Below are positions 1-8,884 of a DNA stretch of 64,000 nt, piece after piece. Positions within the stretch are counted from its first letter, which is position 1. The number at the start of each line of letters is the position of its first letter. The notes below the pieces were generated by a model that saw only the letters and a program-made list of their open reading frames with translations, ran no database searches and was not told the origin of the DNA. The DNA comes from Desulfitobacterium sp038181555 (GTDB lineage: Bacteria; Bacillota; Desulfitobacteriia; Desulfitobacteriales; Desulfitobacteriaceae): the NCBI RefSeq assembly GCF_038181555.1, contig NZ_JBBWUA010000002.1, positions 248,001 through 312,000 on the forward strand, given 5' to 3'. Both the position numbers and the translations under genes were made by a program.

Positions 1-384
1 ATTAACCTGGACCAGGGTTGGCCAAATCATCTGCCGCTGTGCACCGTGATGTTCCAATGCTTTAAGCAAGCTTATCCTATCAAGGGAATGAATAAGCGTA
101 ATCCTAGTATCTAAATACTTTACCTTATTGGTTTGCAAACGGCCAACCAGATGCCATTCACAATCCTCAGGGAGATGATCCACCTTCTCTTGCCATTCCT
201 GAACCTTATTTTCAGCAAAGGCACGTTGTCCTGCTTCATAAGCACAGCGAACCACATCGGAACTCATAGTCTTGCTCACTGCCAGAAGCTTTATTTCGGA
301 AGGGTTGCGTCCACTCATAGCAGCCGCCTGATTCATCCTCTGACGGATATCTGAGATATTTCCATTTATATCCAATTCGAACAC
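1..384 (-). CDS. yggS: YggS/YlmE-family PLP-binding protein (N-terminal part, cut by window edge)
   Basis: Reading leftward from about 384, the frame stays open to the window edge and gives a YggS-type N-terminus: an amphipathic start, then LLAVSKT, where the lysine is the expected PLP Schiff-base residue, then WHLVGRLQTNK, the family hallmark. YggS proteins bind pyridoxal phosphate and keep vitamin B6 and amino-acid pools balanced; they have no firm catalytic role. The start is uncertain: GTG at 384 and TTG at 375 are both in frame, and the TTG matches the usual family N-terminus best. The gene lies downstream of the HlyD-like gene in the same direction, a normal yggS position beside division genes. 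The C-terminal part lies outside the window. Confidence 0.88.
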   Translation of the reverse strand, partial: MFELDINGNISDIRQRMNQAAAMSGRNPSEIKLLAVSKTMSSDVVRCAYEAGQRAFAENKVQEWQEKVDHLPEDCEWHLVGRLQTNKVKYLDTRITLIHSLDRISLLKALEHHGAQRQMIWPTLVQVN

Positions 385-444
385 CGTCCATTTTGATTCA
401 ATTCTACAAAGAATGCCTATTTCCTGCTACTTCTAGACCACAGT

Positions 445-1500
445 TTATAATTGTGTGACATTTTTTATATTGATAGTAAGACCATCTAGACCCGTACGGG
501 GATTGATAATGACAGGAATACCATGGGGTAAATTCTCAACACAGACGAATTCGTCATTTTCATCCAGTATTTTTACCTTGCGGTATTGGATAGCACTTTC
601 CTGGACTACATAAACTCCCTGTTCTTCCCCCTTAATCCAAAGGCTACTTTTAGGAATCAGAATTCCGCTAACGGTAGGCTTCACAACCAGGGCAATCTCC
701 TGAAATCTTTGCCGGCTTGTCCCATCGATATATTGGTTGAATTGAACCACCAACCCCTGGGGATCATCAAGAAGGCGCATGATTTTAGCAGTGAAGCTTT
801 GATCGTTGATAAGCAACTTTACATTCTTACCCACCTCATACCCCTGAGTATCCACCTTGATTACCGCTACCGTAGGCAGAAGGTTATTGACGATTTTACC
901 GATAACCTTGCCGCTGTCCACGCTGACCCCTGAACTCTGCGCCCTCTGAGCATCCTGACTAGGCTGAGAAGCTTGAGCTTCTCTATCGCTCGGATTGCTC
1001 TGAGGTGCAGGTGCTGTGGTCTCTGCGCCGGATTCAGAGCTACCGGCAACCGTCTGTTGAAGAATTTTGCTGACATCCATGGAAAGAAGATGCTCAGGAG
1101 TCAAAAATGTTTCCAGACCATCTGTTGCGGAATATACAAGTCCACCGATCGGTGCGACTAGGGTATTCGACTGGGCTAGGTTATCCTGCCCAAGGACAAC
1201 TCCTCCCGATTGAATCGTTGCAACAGGGTCTCCTTTGCGGATTCGTTCTCCCTCTTGAACCAAAAACTTTGGTGTTCCTGCAGCAGGCGCCTTGAGGAGA
1301 GTTTCTTCACTGGCAAATACCACGGAGACTATCTGCTGATGTTTAATATCTCCTTGCTTCGCCAATTCCACCTTGAGAGAGCCTGTTAAGAAATTTGAAC
1401 GGTAAACCCAGCCCAACGAACCGATGAGGAGTAGTAGAAGAGCCCCCACCCCAACGACTCGTATCAGGCTATAGACTAGTGTCCTTGGGCTCCTCTTCAA
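445..1500 (-). CDS. HlyD-like membrane-anchored adaptor protein
   Basis: A 351-residue protein with one N-terminal membrane helix (about residues 14-33). A biotinyl/lipoyl-like beta-hairpin segment follows (about 65-100, ending RKGDPVATI) and a low-complexity Ser/Gln/Ala-rich stretch (about 150-195). The C-terminal beta-rich part has segments typical of efflux adaptor barrels (KSSLWIKGEEQGVYVVQ). HlyD/RND adaptors normally bridge an inner-membrane pump to an outer channel. No pump or ABC gene is adjacent, so the partner is unknown and it may have a different cell-envelope role. The TTG start has a strong GGAGGG seven bases upstream. The gene overlaps the upstream kinase gene by 32 bases, implying translational coupling. 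Confidence 0.72.
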   Translation of the reverse strand: MKRSPRTLVYSLIRVVGVGALLLLLIGSLGWVYRSNFLTGSLKVELAKQGDIKHQQIVSVVFASEETLLKAPAAGTPKFLVQEGERIRKGDPVATIQSGGVVLGQDNLAQSNTLVAPIGGLVYSATDGLETFLTPEHLLSMDVSKILQQTVAGSSESGAETTAPAPQSNPSDREAQASQPSQDAQRAQSSGVSVDSGKVIGKIVNNLLPTVAVIKVDTQGYEVGKNVKLLINDQSFTAKIMRLLDDPQGLVVQFNQYIDGTSRQRFQEIALVVKPTVSGILIPKSSLWIKGEEQGVYVVQESAIQYRKVKILDENDEFVCVENLPHGIPVIINPRTGLDGLTINIKNVTQL

Positions 1501-2872
1501 TTGTTATCCCTCCATTTCTAGTCGGTAATTCGCAGATGAAGACGGATCCCGAGCCCAACTTCGATGTCACCCAAATCTTCCCTCCAGCTCCTTCGACAAT
1601 ATGCTTAACAATACTTAATCCCAGCCCTGTTCCTCCTTGCTCACGAGAACGAGCCTTGTCCACTCGATAGAAACGCTCAAAGACACGGGGGAGATCTTCT
1701 TTAGGAATACCACAGCCTGAATCACCAAACTCTAATCGAATGGCTTGGTTAACATAAGACGCATGTAGCCACACTTCACCTTTTGCAGTATATTTCACAG
1801 CATTCTCCATCAGGTTGAGAAGTACTTGGCTCAACAAATCGATTCCCATAGCTACTTCCGGCAATTTACTAGGAATTACGACTTCAAGATCAATACTTTT
1901 AGCTTCTGCATAGGGTTCTATCACCGGTTTAATCTTTTCATATGCCTCTTGGACCCTACTTCTACCGCTGCTGACATCTGGGCGTTGGTTTTCAATTCGA
2001 GATAGGGTCAGCAATTCATCCACTAAGCGTTGTAGGCGTAGAGTCTCCTTATGAATAATATTAAGAAAGCGCTCCCGCAAGTCGGGGTCCTCTGCCGCTC
2101 CATCCATAAGGGTCTCCACAAATCCCTTGATCGAAGTCAGAGGTGTTCTTAGTTCATGAGATACATTGCCAACAAACTCTGTCCGCAACTGCTCTAAACG
2201 ACGAAGCTCTGTTATATCATAGCAGACGATAACCGCTCCCTGGGAACGATCCTTCTCTCCCAAAATCGGACTGACCTGAACGCGAATCATCATTTTGGAA
2301 CGCATAAGAAGCTCGGTTTGTCCGGGGAGACTTTTCTCTAAAGCCGTGGAGATAAGCTCTTCTAACTCTTCAAACCCACTTAATTCAGTAAGGTATCTAT
2401 TCCTTACCGCTTCCTGCTTTTTACCGAAAAGCTTCTCTGCAGCGCGATTCAGAAGGACGATTCGTCCCACATGGTCTAGGGAAATGACCCCTTCTTGCAT
2501 TCCTGCAAGAATCGCTTGGATCTTTTGTGATTCTTGACGGTTAGTGGATATACTGGCCTTGAGTCTCTGCCCAAGCTCAGCCACCTCTCTGGACAAGCTT
2601 CCCAATTCATAAGTAAACTCCGGTAAATTCGTGGGTAGGGACTGTTCCTGCGCAATCCCTCTAACAGCACTGTAAATCCTTTCTATCCGTTCCCCGAGCC
2701 GGTCAGCAAAGAAGTAAACAATTCCACCCGGTAGAAGTATGGCAAGGGCAAGTGCCATGAGATCTATCTCCATACTAATCCCAGTTTGCTCTTGAGCACC
2801 TAACCAGAAAAGCAGAAGAGAAAGAGCTGAGACCAAGAGGTAGATTGCAATAATGAGCCATTTAATTCTCAT
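1469..2872 (-). CDS. PhoR/WalK-type sensor histidine kinase
   Basis: A membrane sensor kinase that should autophosphorylate on histidine and pass phosphate to the adjacent response regulator. Domain order: two membrane helices (about 5-25 and 37-55) with a short loop, a HAMP-like linker, a PAS domain (about 115-215, GVISLDHVGRIVLLNRAAEKLFG), and a HisKA domain with the H-box SHELRTPLTSIKGF near residue 240. The HATPase_c domain has the N box LLNLMENAVKYT, G1 GDSGCGIP and G2 GGTGLGLSIV. The very short extracytoplasmic loop suggests intramembrane or cytoplasmic sensing. It starts three bases after the regulator's stop codon. Similarity to PhoR/WalK is clear, but the signal cannot be told from sequence. 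Confidence 0.9.
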   Translation of the reverse strand: MRIKWLIIAIYLLVSALSLLLFWLGAQEQTGISMEIDLMALALAILLPGGIVYFFADRLGERIERIYSAVRGIAQEQSLPTNLPEFTYELGSLSREVAELGQRLKASISTNRQESQKIQAILAGMQEGVISLDHVGRIVLLNRAAEKLFGKKQEAVRNRYLTELSGFEELEELISTALEKSLPGQTELLMRSKMMIRVQVSPILGEKDRSQGAVIVCYDITELRRLEQLRTEFVGNVSHELRTPLTSIKGFVETLMDGAAEDPDLRERFLNIIHKETLRLQRLVDELLTLSRIENQRPDVSSGRSRVQEAYEKIKPVIEPYAEAKSIDLEVVIPSKLPEVAMGIDLLSQVLLNLMENAVKYTAKGEVWLHASYVNQAIRLEFGDSGCGIPKEDLPRVFERFYRVDKARSREQGGTGLGLSIVKHIVEGAGGKIWVTSKLGSGSVFICELPTRNGGITIEEEPKDTSL

Positions 2873-2875
2873 AAT

Positions 2876-3559
2876 CTAACCTTTCAACCGATATCCTATA
2901 CCCCGCAGTGTTTCGATATATTCGGGATCGGAAGGGTCTTTCTCAATTTTTTGGCGGAGATGTCTCACATGAACATCCACAGTTCGTGTATCTCCCGCAT
3001 ATTCATAGCCCCAAATTCGTTCTAAGAGTTCATCTCGGGTATATACCTTACCAGGATGAGTGGCTAATACACGCAAAAGTTCAAATTCCTTGGGGGTCAG
3101 TTCTATGTATTCCCCTCGTACAGACACTCGGAAACGTTCTAGATCAATACGCAGGTCCTGACGAACTATGTCTGTCTTCTCTTCACTTGGCTTATTGCGT
3201 CGCAGCCTTGCCCGAATTCTTGCTACCAGCTCTCTAGGACTAAAGGGCTTCGTAAGATAGTCATCTGCTCCGATCTCCAGCCCAAGTACTTTATCAATCT
3301 CCTCACCCTTGGCGGTAAGCATAATCACCGGTAGATCAGCAAGCTTTGGCACCCTGCGCAGCTGGTTGCATACTTCAAGTCCGCTCATACCTGGTAACAT
3401 AATGTCTAGTATCACAAGATCGGGGACCTTTTCCTCTATAACACTTAAAGCCTCAGATCCGTCGGAAGCCAACAGTACCTGATAGCCCTCCTTCTCCAGA
3501 TTAAACTTAAGTAGCTCTTGAATTAGTTCATCATCATCAACGACCAAGATAACGGCCAT
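2876..3559 (-). CDS. OmpR/PhoP-family response regulator
   Basis: A 227-residue two-domain regulator. The receiver domain has the acidic pocket VVDDDE, phosphoacceptor Asp near residue 52 (LVILDIMLPG), the switch Thr (MLTAKG) and Lys near 102 (LTKPFSP). The C-terminal winged helix is of OmpR type (ELTPKEFELL, RTVDVHVRHLRQKIE, IRGIGYRLKG-like end). The open frame extends 36 codons upstream, but the ATG at 3559 follows GGGAGGAG at correct spacing and gives the normal family N-terminus, so that start was chosen. It sits between pgeF and the sensor kinase in one transcription unit. It probably controls envelope or phosphate genes, but the targets are unknown. Confidence 0.92.
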   Translation of the reverse strand: MAVILVVDDDELIQELLKFNLEKEGYQVLLASDGSEALSVIEEKVPDLVILDIMLPGMSGLEVCNQLRRVPKLADLPVIMLTAKGEEIDKVLGLEIGADDYLTKPFSPRELVARIRARLRRNKPSEEKTDIVRQDLRIDLERFRVSVRGEYIELTPKEFELLRVLATHPGKVYTRDELLERIWGYEYAGDTRTVDVHVRHLRQKIEKDPSDPEYIETLRGIGYRLKG

Positions 3560-3561
3560 GA

Positions 3562-4380
3562 TTACTCCTCCCTTTTTGGCAAGCGACGAATCCAACCCGC
3601 CATTCTTCCTGTCTTCGGGCCCTCTCTGCGATGGGAAAAGAAGGAATCTGTATGACAGGCAGTGCATTCACGGGCGATCCAAATCTTTTCCGGTGGTATC
3701 CCCGCTTCCCTTAGGATCATCGAGTTAGCCTCCTGCAAATCCAACTGGGAATGTCCTTGTCGGCCAGGTTTTAGAAAGGGTGTTTTTGAAAAGCTCTTCT
3801 CGAATTCCATCCGTACGTGTTCATCCACTTCATAACAGCAGGGCCCGATACTCGGTCCGATCGCTGCCCAACATTCTGCAGGGTCACCCCCTCGTAGACG
3901 AAACATTTCTAACATCTCACTCACAATCTTCCCCGAAGTACCTTTCCAGCCCGCATGAGCAATCCCTACCGCTTGGAGAAGAGGATGATAGAAAAACACC
4001 GGGACGCAATCCGCAAAGAAGGCCATAAGAGCAGTATGGGTCACAGTTATTAATCCATCGACACCAGTAATTACGGTGTCAAGAGAATCACTCCCTCGCC
4101 CGGCATCCCTTTCAGTAACTTGATGGATCTTTGTTCCATGGACCTGTTCCCCTAGAGCGACCTCTCCTGACAGAGCATTCCATTCAGCAAACCATAACTT
4201 GCGATTAATTTCCACTTGGTTTGGGGAATCCCCCACATGGAGTCCAAGATTTAAGGTCGCATAGGGAGATGAGCTAATCCCTCCCCAGCGTGTAGAAAAT
4301 CCAATCTGAATACCCTCCGATTCCCATACGGGAAGAGTAAGATAGACTAGTTCTTTTCCCTGGCGCCAACTCCATGCCAT
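3562..4380 (-). CDS. pgeF: Peptidoglycan editing factor PgeF (YfiH/laccase-domain family)
   Basis: A 272-residue protein of the Cu/Zn polyphenol-oxidase-like (DUF152, YfiH) family. The metal-site motifs are visible: GEQVHGTKIH, FADCVPVFFY and HAGWKGT. The C-terminal signature is ECTACHTDSFFSHRREG. The E. coli homologue edits mis-incorporated serine or glycine out of UDP-MurNAc peptides, and other homologues act as purine nucleoside phosphorylases/deaminases. The genomic place beside sigG/ymxH and cell-wall genes is the usual one for this family in spore formers. The gene ends two bases before the response-regulator start, so the genes are probably co-transcribed. Confidence 0.9.
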   Translation of the reverse strand: MAWSWRQGKELVYLTLPVWESEGIQIGFSTRWGGISSSPYATLNLGLHVGDSPNQVEINRKLWFAEWNALSGEVALGEQVHGTKIHQVTERDAGRGSDSLDTVITGVDGLITVTHTALMAFFADCVPVFFYHPLLQAVGIAHAGWKGTSGKIVSEMLEMFRLRGGDPAECWAAIGPSIGPCCYEVDEHVRMEFEKSFSKTPFLKPGRQGHSQLDLQEANSMILREAGIPPEKIWIARECTACHTDSFFSHRREGPKTGRMAGWIRRLPKREE

Positions 4381-4470
4381 TTGATTACCCCCATATTCAT
4401 CCTATTGTAACTATACCATAAAGTTCCTGAGGGATGTACTCCCCGAAAGTCCTATTCTTGGCATGATTTA

Positions 4471-4502
4471 AGCCTCCTAAAGGATTTTTCCTTCAGAAGG
4501 CT
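4471..4502 (-). terminator. Inverted repeat downstream of ymxH, weak terminator
   Basis: AGCCT...AGGCT arms form an imperfect 14-bp stem with an A-rich loop, just after the ymxH stop. The T run after it is poor, so it may be an attenuator or RNA-processing hairpin and not a full terminator. Confidence 0.4.
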
Positions 4503-4531
4503 CTTCTATCTTTAACAAGAATTCATTCTCA

Positions 4532-4804
4532 TTAACGGCGATCATCCACCAAGACATTGAAGTCCGGCAAATCAGTAGCATCGACCAAAATTACATCGAC
4601 CCCAATCTTCTTCACACGCTCCCAGGGAATGAGAATATCCTCATTTCTCCCGCCGAAAAAACCCCAGCTTCGAGAGGCGCCCTGCACCACGATCCCTTTA
4701 ATGGAGCCTCGTTCTAAATCCAGATCTAAATCTTTGATGGGGCCCAAGCGGCGACCATCTTTGATATTTACGATATCTAATAAGCGTAGCTCAGAGATCC
4801 GCAT
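4532..4804 (-). CDS. ymxH: YlmC/YmxH-family PRC-barrel protein
   Basis: A 90-residue single PRC-barrel domain starting MRISELRLLDIVNIKDGRRLG and ending with an ILVDATDLPDF segment. Proteins of this family (B. subtilis YlmC and YmxH) are common in spore formers; the exact function is not established. PRC barrels generally mediate RNA or protein binding at membranes and ribosomes. It lies immediately downstream of sigG, a conserved position that supports a sporulation-related role. The full domain is present and nothing looks truncated. Confidence 0.85.
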   Translation of the reverse strand: MRISELRLLDIVNIKDGRRLGPIKDLDLDLERGSIKGIVVQGASRSWGFFGGRNEDILIPWERVKKIGVDVILVDATDLPDFNVLVDDRR

Positions 4805-4860
4805 TTCTTCTACCTCCCCTCTCCAAATTTATATTCGAGAGGGAAGATGATTATTCTAAA

Positions 4861-5634
4861 CTAGACGAACTTACGCATATGTCCTAAGGCTGCTTTTTCT
4901 AAGCGGGAAACTTGGGCTTGGGAAATACCAATTTCGTCGGCAACCTCCATCTGAGTTTTGCCATGGAAGAAACGCAAGGACAAAATAAGCTTTTCCCTTT
5001 CACTTAGCCGCCGCAGGGCTTCTCGAACTGCGATACCTTCTAGCCAGCTGTTATCGGAATGCTTCTCATCACCGATTTGATCCATCACGAAGATGGGGTC
5101 TCCCCCATCATGATAAATCGGTTCAAACAGGGAAATCGGCTCCTGGATGGCATCTAAAGCAAAAATAACCTCTTCTCTGGGTAATGTAAGCTTAGCAGCA
5201 ATTTCCGATACCGTAGGTTCTCGTGAGCATTCACTGACCAATTGGTCTCGAACTTGTAGCGCCTTATAAGCAATGTCCCGTAGGGAGCGACTGACCCGAA
5301 TTGGGTTGTTATCCCGTAAATATCTGCGAATCTCACCGATGATCATGGGAACCGCATAGGTAGAGAATTTTACATTTTGACCAAGATCGAAATTGTCAAT
5401 GGCCTTCATCAAGCCAATACAGCCAACTTGAAAAAGATCATCCACATACTCTCCCCGATTAGTGAATCGTTGAATTACACTCAGGACTAATCTTAAATTC
5501 CCATAAATCAACTTCTCCCGTGCTTCTTTTTCGCCGCTTTGATAGGCAATGAATAATTCCTTCATTTTTGCGCTACTAAGAACAGGCAACTTTGAGGTGT
5601 TCACTCCACAGATTTCTACTTTGTTTAAAGCCAT
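4861..5634 (-). CDS. sigG: Sporulation sigma factor SigG (late forespore)
   Basis: RNA polymerase sigma-70 family factor that directs late forespore transcription. The N-terminus NKVEICGVNTSKLPVL is diagnostic of SigG. Region 2 is intact (FTNRGEYVDDLFQVGCIGL, NFDLGQNVKFSTYAVPMI, IRRYLRDNNPIRVSRSLRD), as are region 3 and the region 4 helix-turn-helix (QMEVADEIGISQAQVSRLEK). The ATG at 5634 was chosen over an in-frame start five codons upstream because it has GAGGGTG at good spacing and matches known SigG starts. It follows sigE with a 57-base gap, the canonical spoIIGA-sigE-sigG order, where sigG is normally expressed from its own sigma-F/sigma-G promoter. Confidence 0.97.
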   Translation of the reverse strand: MALNKVEICGVNTSKLPVLSSAKMKELFIAYQSGEKEAREKLIYGNLRLVLSVIQRFTNRGEYVDDLFQVGCIGLMKAIDNFDLGQNVKFSTYAVPMIIGEIRRYLRDNNPIRVSRSLRDIAYKALQVRDQLVSECSREPTVSEIAAKLTLPREEVIFALDAIQEPISLFEPIYHDGGDPIFVMDQIGDEKHSDNSWLEGIAVREALRRLSEREKLILSLRFFHGKTQMEVADEIGISQAQVSRLEKAALGHMRKFV

Positions 5635-5691
5635 TTGAGCACCCTCCAAGCCAATTTTCTCTTGGAAGAGTATGCCCGATGGGATTGAAAC

Positions 5692-6420
5692 TTATTCCAA
5701 ACGAATGAATTCTTTCCTTAAACGGCGGATTATTCGCTTTTCTAAACGAGAAATATAGGACTGGGAAATGCCCAGCCGATCCGCTACTTCCTTTTGGGTT
5801 TTTTCCTCACCATTGTCCAAGCCAAAGCGCAATTCCATAATCATTTTTTCCCGATCTGTCAGCCTTGCCATAGCTAAATGCAAAAGCTGGCGATCCACCT
5901 TTTCCTCCAGTGGTCGCGAGATAATATCATTTTCCGTACCAAGCACATCGGAGAGTAGCAATTCATTGCCATCCCAATCGATGTTCAAGGGTTCATCGAA
6001 GGAGACCTCCGTGCGTGTCTTATTATTGCGACGCAAATGCATGAGAATTTCATTTTCTATGCAGCGCGAGGCATAGGTGGCCAGCTTTATCTTCTTTTGA
6101 GGATCAAAGGTATTTACGGCTTTAATCAAGCCAATGGTTCCGATGGAGACGAGGTCTTCGATACCGATCCCGGTATTCTCAAATTTTCGGGCAATATACA
6201 CCACTAAGCGCAGATTTCTCTCGATTAGAATATCACGAACACTAAAATCCCCCTGCTCCAAGCGTAATAGAAGCTCGCCTTCTTCATCTGAATTAAGTGG
6301 AGGAGGCAGCGCTTCACTGCTACCCACATAATAGATTTCATCCCAACCACCGATTTTGCGTATCAAAAGCGATTTAATCTTAAAAAACCATAATTTAACG
6401 TGTTCTACTATCCTTTTCAT
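5692..6420 (-). CDS. sigE: Sporulation sigma factor SigE (mother cell), pro-protein
   Basis: Early mother-cell sigma factor of 242 residues, made as an inactive precursor. The hydrophobic/basic N-terminal stretch of about 27 residues (VKLWFFKIKSLLIRK) matches the pro-sequence removed by SpoIIGA. Region 2 (LVSIGTIGLIKAVNTFDPQKKIKLATYASRCIENEILM) and the region 4 helix-turn-helix (QKEVADRLGISQSYISRLEKRI) are intact. It overlaps the stop of spoIIGA by one base, so protease and substrate are translationally coupled. This is the standard spoIIG operon layout. Confidence 0.97.
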   Translation of the reverse strand: MKRIVEHVKLWFFKIKSLLIRKIGGWDEIYYVGSSEALPPPLNSDEEGELLLRLEQGDFSVRDILIERNLRLVVYIARKFENTGIGIEDLVSIGTIGLIKAVNTFDPQKKIKLATYASRCIENEILMHLRRNNKTRTEVSFDEPLNIDWDGNELLLSDVLGTENDIISRPLEEKVDRQLLHLAMARLTDREKMIMELRFGLDNGEEKTQKEVADRLGISQSYISRLEKRIIRRLRKEFIRLE

Positions 6421-7334
6421 TAGCCTTCCTCCGCTCCTCGAACATGCTCTGGATGCAGCAAGGCTTGGTAGGTTCTATCCGAACTAAGCCCATGCTGCAC
6501 TAAAGCTAAGGTTGCTTTCATTTCTTTCGGTTCCGACAAGGATGTGCAAACCACCTTATGGGGTCGGATGCCGAGAAGCCAACTCTTATGTCCCACCCCT
6601 TGATAGGGGATAAAGACAAAATACTTAATCCACAAGGAATCAGACTGCCAGAGCCATGGCCAGGGATCTTCTAAGTCGCGCCAAGCTCCCTGCAAAGCTG
6701 GTAACAGCTCTTCAGGCATGACCGTTGCAGCTATTTCCTCCTCCACCAGAATGACAGGATTACCGGTGAGGGGGTCTCGCAATTGGTTCCCCGTATCCAG
6801 TAATGCTCTCACCGTGATTGAACTTTCATCACCCATTTCTGCACCTAGGTCAATCCGGAGATCATAGAGTGTGGCTCTCGTCTGGGCCGCTGATCCTAAA
6901 ATGCTCTGCCAGGCATTTTGACTAACCCACCATAATCCTACCCCTAAAGGCAGGATCCAAAGGTTTTTCATGCCTATGCGTAAAGAGCTGCCAAGAATGC
7001 CATCGAAACTAACCCAGCCCCAGACAGCATAGACGAGCCCTCCAAGACCCGCCGAGACAATCCAAAATAATAATAGTGTCTTGAGATAAGGCCGTATCCC
7101 TCGATAAGGAAATGCAAGCCCAATCATAAGCATAGGGACGAGAAATTTGCTCAATTCAAAAACGAACGAGGCCGGAGCATAGGCAGAGAGAATTACCGGA
7201 ATTTCTCCAGCCATCACTCCGGCCGCAAGCCTCTTGCCTCGGAGGGGAAAATTCAATAAGTGGGCAACGAGAATTATGAGCAAGGCATCCATACTCCCAT
7301 TTACTACTAGATCAATATCTAAATACCTCTCCAT
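6420..7334 (-). CDS. spoIIGA: Sigma-E processing peptidase SpoIIGA
   Basis: Membrane aspartic protease that cleaves pro-SigE after activation by SpoIIR from the forespore. The 304-residue protein has about five hydrophobic membrane segments in residues 9-140, then a soluble protease domain. The catalytic aspartate is visible as ALLDTGNQLRDPLTGNPV with Asp near residue 180. The length matches the family. It is the first gene of the spoIIG operon and is directly followed by sigE. A possible Spo0A-type promoter region lies upstream (see the regulatory entry). Confidence 0.93.
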   Translation of the reverse strand: MERYLDIDLVVNGSMDALLIILVAHLLNFPLRGKRLAAGVMAGEIPVILSAYAPASFVFELSKFLVPMLMIGLAFPYRGIRPYLKTLLLFWIVSAGLGGLVYAVWGWVSFDGILGSSLRIGMKNLWILPLGVGLWWVSQNAWQSILGSAAQTRATLYDLRIDLGAEMGDESSITVRALLDTGNQLRDPLTGNPVILVEEEIAATVMPEELLPALQGAWRDLEDPWPWLWQSDSLWIKYFVFIPYQGVGHKSWLLGIRPHKVVCTSLSEPKEMKATLALVQHGLSSDRTYQALLHPEHVRGAEEG

Positions 7335-7368
7335 AACTCATAGTAGCCCTTTCCACCATCTCTCCCAA

Positions 7369-7403
7369 ATTATACCGAATAAGGAGAATAAAAGCTGTCG
7401 GAA
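7369..7403 (-). promoter_or_regulatory. Candidate spoIIG promoter with a Spo0A-box-like site
   Basis: On the minus strand a perfect TATAAT lies at 7374-7369, upstream of spoIIGA. No good -35 hexamer is found at 17 bases. A TGTCGGAA sequence (plus strand, 7396-7403), close to the 0A-box core TGTCGAA, sits where a -35 would be. Known spoIIG promoters are Spo0A-activated with non-standard spacing. This assignment is by eye only. Confidence 0.35.
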
Positions 7404-7470
7404 TAGGCGGGAATATTTAAGAAAACTATTGCGACTTGTGACTAAAAATCGCGTTTGAAACCACCTGACC

Positions 7471-7516
7471 ACAAAAAAGCCATAGTCTATGACCTTAAGG
7501 GCCCAAACTATGGCTT
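7471..7516 (-). terminator. Rho-independent terminator after ftsZ
   Basis: Perfect 10-bp stem AAGCCATAGT/ACTATGGCTT, followed on the minus strand by a TTTTTT run. It ends the ftsZ transcript before the spoIIG operon, so spoIIG probably needs its own promoter. Confidence 0.85.
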
Positions 7517-7618
7517 AGATACTTAATTGATATTACACATGATTTTGTTAGATAAGTTTTGTCACATGAGTCGAAAGAAAACTAACAGCTATCAAAACTC
7601 AAACAAGATAACACTCTC

Positions 7619-8680
7619 TTAACGTTTGCGACGCAAAAACTCTGGAATATCTAGCTCCTCAGCTGTGGCTGCCACGGGACGAATCGCCTCATTAGCACTA
7701 CCTCTTAACCCAACAGTAGCAGATTTCTGTTGTTCAAATCCTGTTGCAATGACAGTCACCCGAATCTCTTCCTTGAGGCTTTCGTCAATTACGGCGCCAA
7801 AGATAATGTTAGCTTCCGGATCAGCTGCCTCTGCAATGATTTCCGAAGCTTCATTAACTTCGAACAAGGTTAAATTCGAACCACCAGTAATGTTTAAGAG
7901 GACCCCTTGTGCACCCTCGATAGAGGTCTCCAACAAAGGACTAGAAATAGCTTTACGGGCAGCATCTGCCGCTCTATTCTCGCCGGTAGCTGCTCCGATT
8001 CCCATTAATGCTGAACCTGTGTTACGCATAATCGTCTTCACATCGGCAAAGTCCAGATTAATCAAGCCGGGTACAGCAATCAGGTCAGATATCCCTTGAA
8101 CCCCTTGACGCAGCACATCATCAGCAATCCGAAAAGCCTCATGAAGAGCTGTATGCTTGTCCACGACTTGGAGCAACCGATCATTGGGAATAGTGATCAA
8201 AGTATCAACTTTAGACTTAAGCTCGGCAATTCCTTTTTCTGCCTGCATAGCCCTTTTTCTTCCCTCAAAGGAAAAGGGACGGGTCACTACACCTACTGTT
8301 AAGGCTCCCAATTCTTTAGCAATTTCAGCTACGATTGGTGCTGCACCAGTTCCAGTTCCGCCGCCCATTCCGGCGGTGACAAAGACCATATCTGCACCTT
8401 TAAGGACATTTATTAATTCTTCGCGACTTTCTTCAGCGGCCTTCAGACCGATTTCCGGATTCGCACCCGCACCAAGACCCTTGGTAATTTTATTACCAAT
8501 TTGGATCTTCTCTCCGGCACGTGAGAGGTTGATCGCTTGAGCATCCGTATTCACCGCTACAAAATCTACACCTTTTAAGCCGGCTGTAATCATACGATTT
8601 ACAGCATTATTTCCACCACCGCCAACTCCAATCACTTTGATCTGGGCAAATTGATTAAAGTCCATGTCGAATTCAAGCAT
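7619..8680 (-). CDS. ftsZ: Cell division GTPase FtsZ
   Basis: Tubulin-like GTPase that polymerises into the Z ring. The GTP-binding tubulin signature GGGTGTGAAP lies at about residues 107-116. The N-terminal GVGGGGNNAVNRM loop and T7 synergy loop (NLDFADVKTIM, about 205) are intact. The C-terminal conserved peptide DIPEFLRRKR, which binds FtsA/SepF-like partners, is present. At 353 residues the linker is short but normal for clostridia. No ftsA precedes it here; the upstream neighbours are sbp and ftsQ, as in other Peptococcaceae, where ftsA is often absent from this site. Confidence 0.98.
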   Translation of the reverse strand: MLEFDMDFNQFAQIKVIGVGGGGNNAVNRMITAGLKGVDFVAVNTDAQAINLSRAGEKIQIGNKITKGLGAGANPEIGLKAAEESREELINVLKGADMVFVTAGMGGGTGTGAAPIVAEIAKELGALTVGVVTRPFSFEGRKRAMQAEKGIAELKSKVDTLITIPNDRLLQVVDKHTALHEAFRIADDVLRQGVQGISDLIAVPGLINLDFADVKTIMRNTGSALMGIGAATGENRAADAARKAISSPLLETSIEGAQGVLLNITGGSNLTLFEVNEASEIIAEAADPEANIIFGAVIDESLKEEIRVTVIATGFEQQKSATVGLRGSANEAIRPVAATAEELDIPEFLRRKR

Positions 8681-8884
8681 TTAGCTTACGACCCCCCCGC
8701 TAGTATTAGAGCATTACCTATTCATGGTCACATTCAAGTGATAATGACACAAAAAAACACCTGTACTCGTGATAAATTCTATGAACAAGCAGTTTATCCT
8801 TCTTTTCACTTCAACTTTTTTAATAGGAAATATCATCCACAAAGCTATATTAGATGGATTCTCAACAAAAAGGGTGGTCTACCC

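Noticed and set aside
586..1295. Plus-strand frames antisense to the HlyD-like gene
   Set aside because: They are shadows of a well-supported minus-strand gene with good start and domains.
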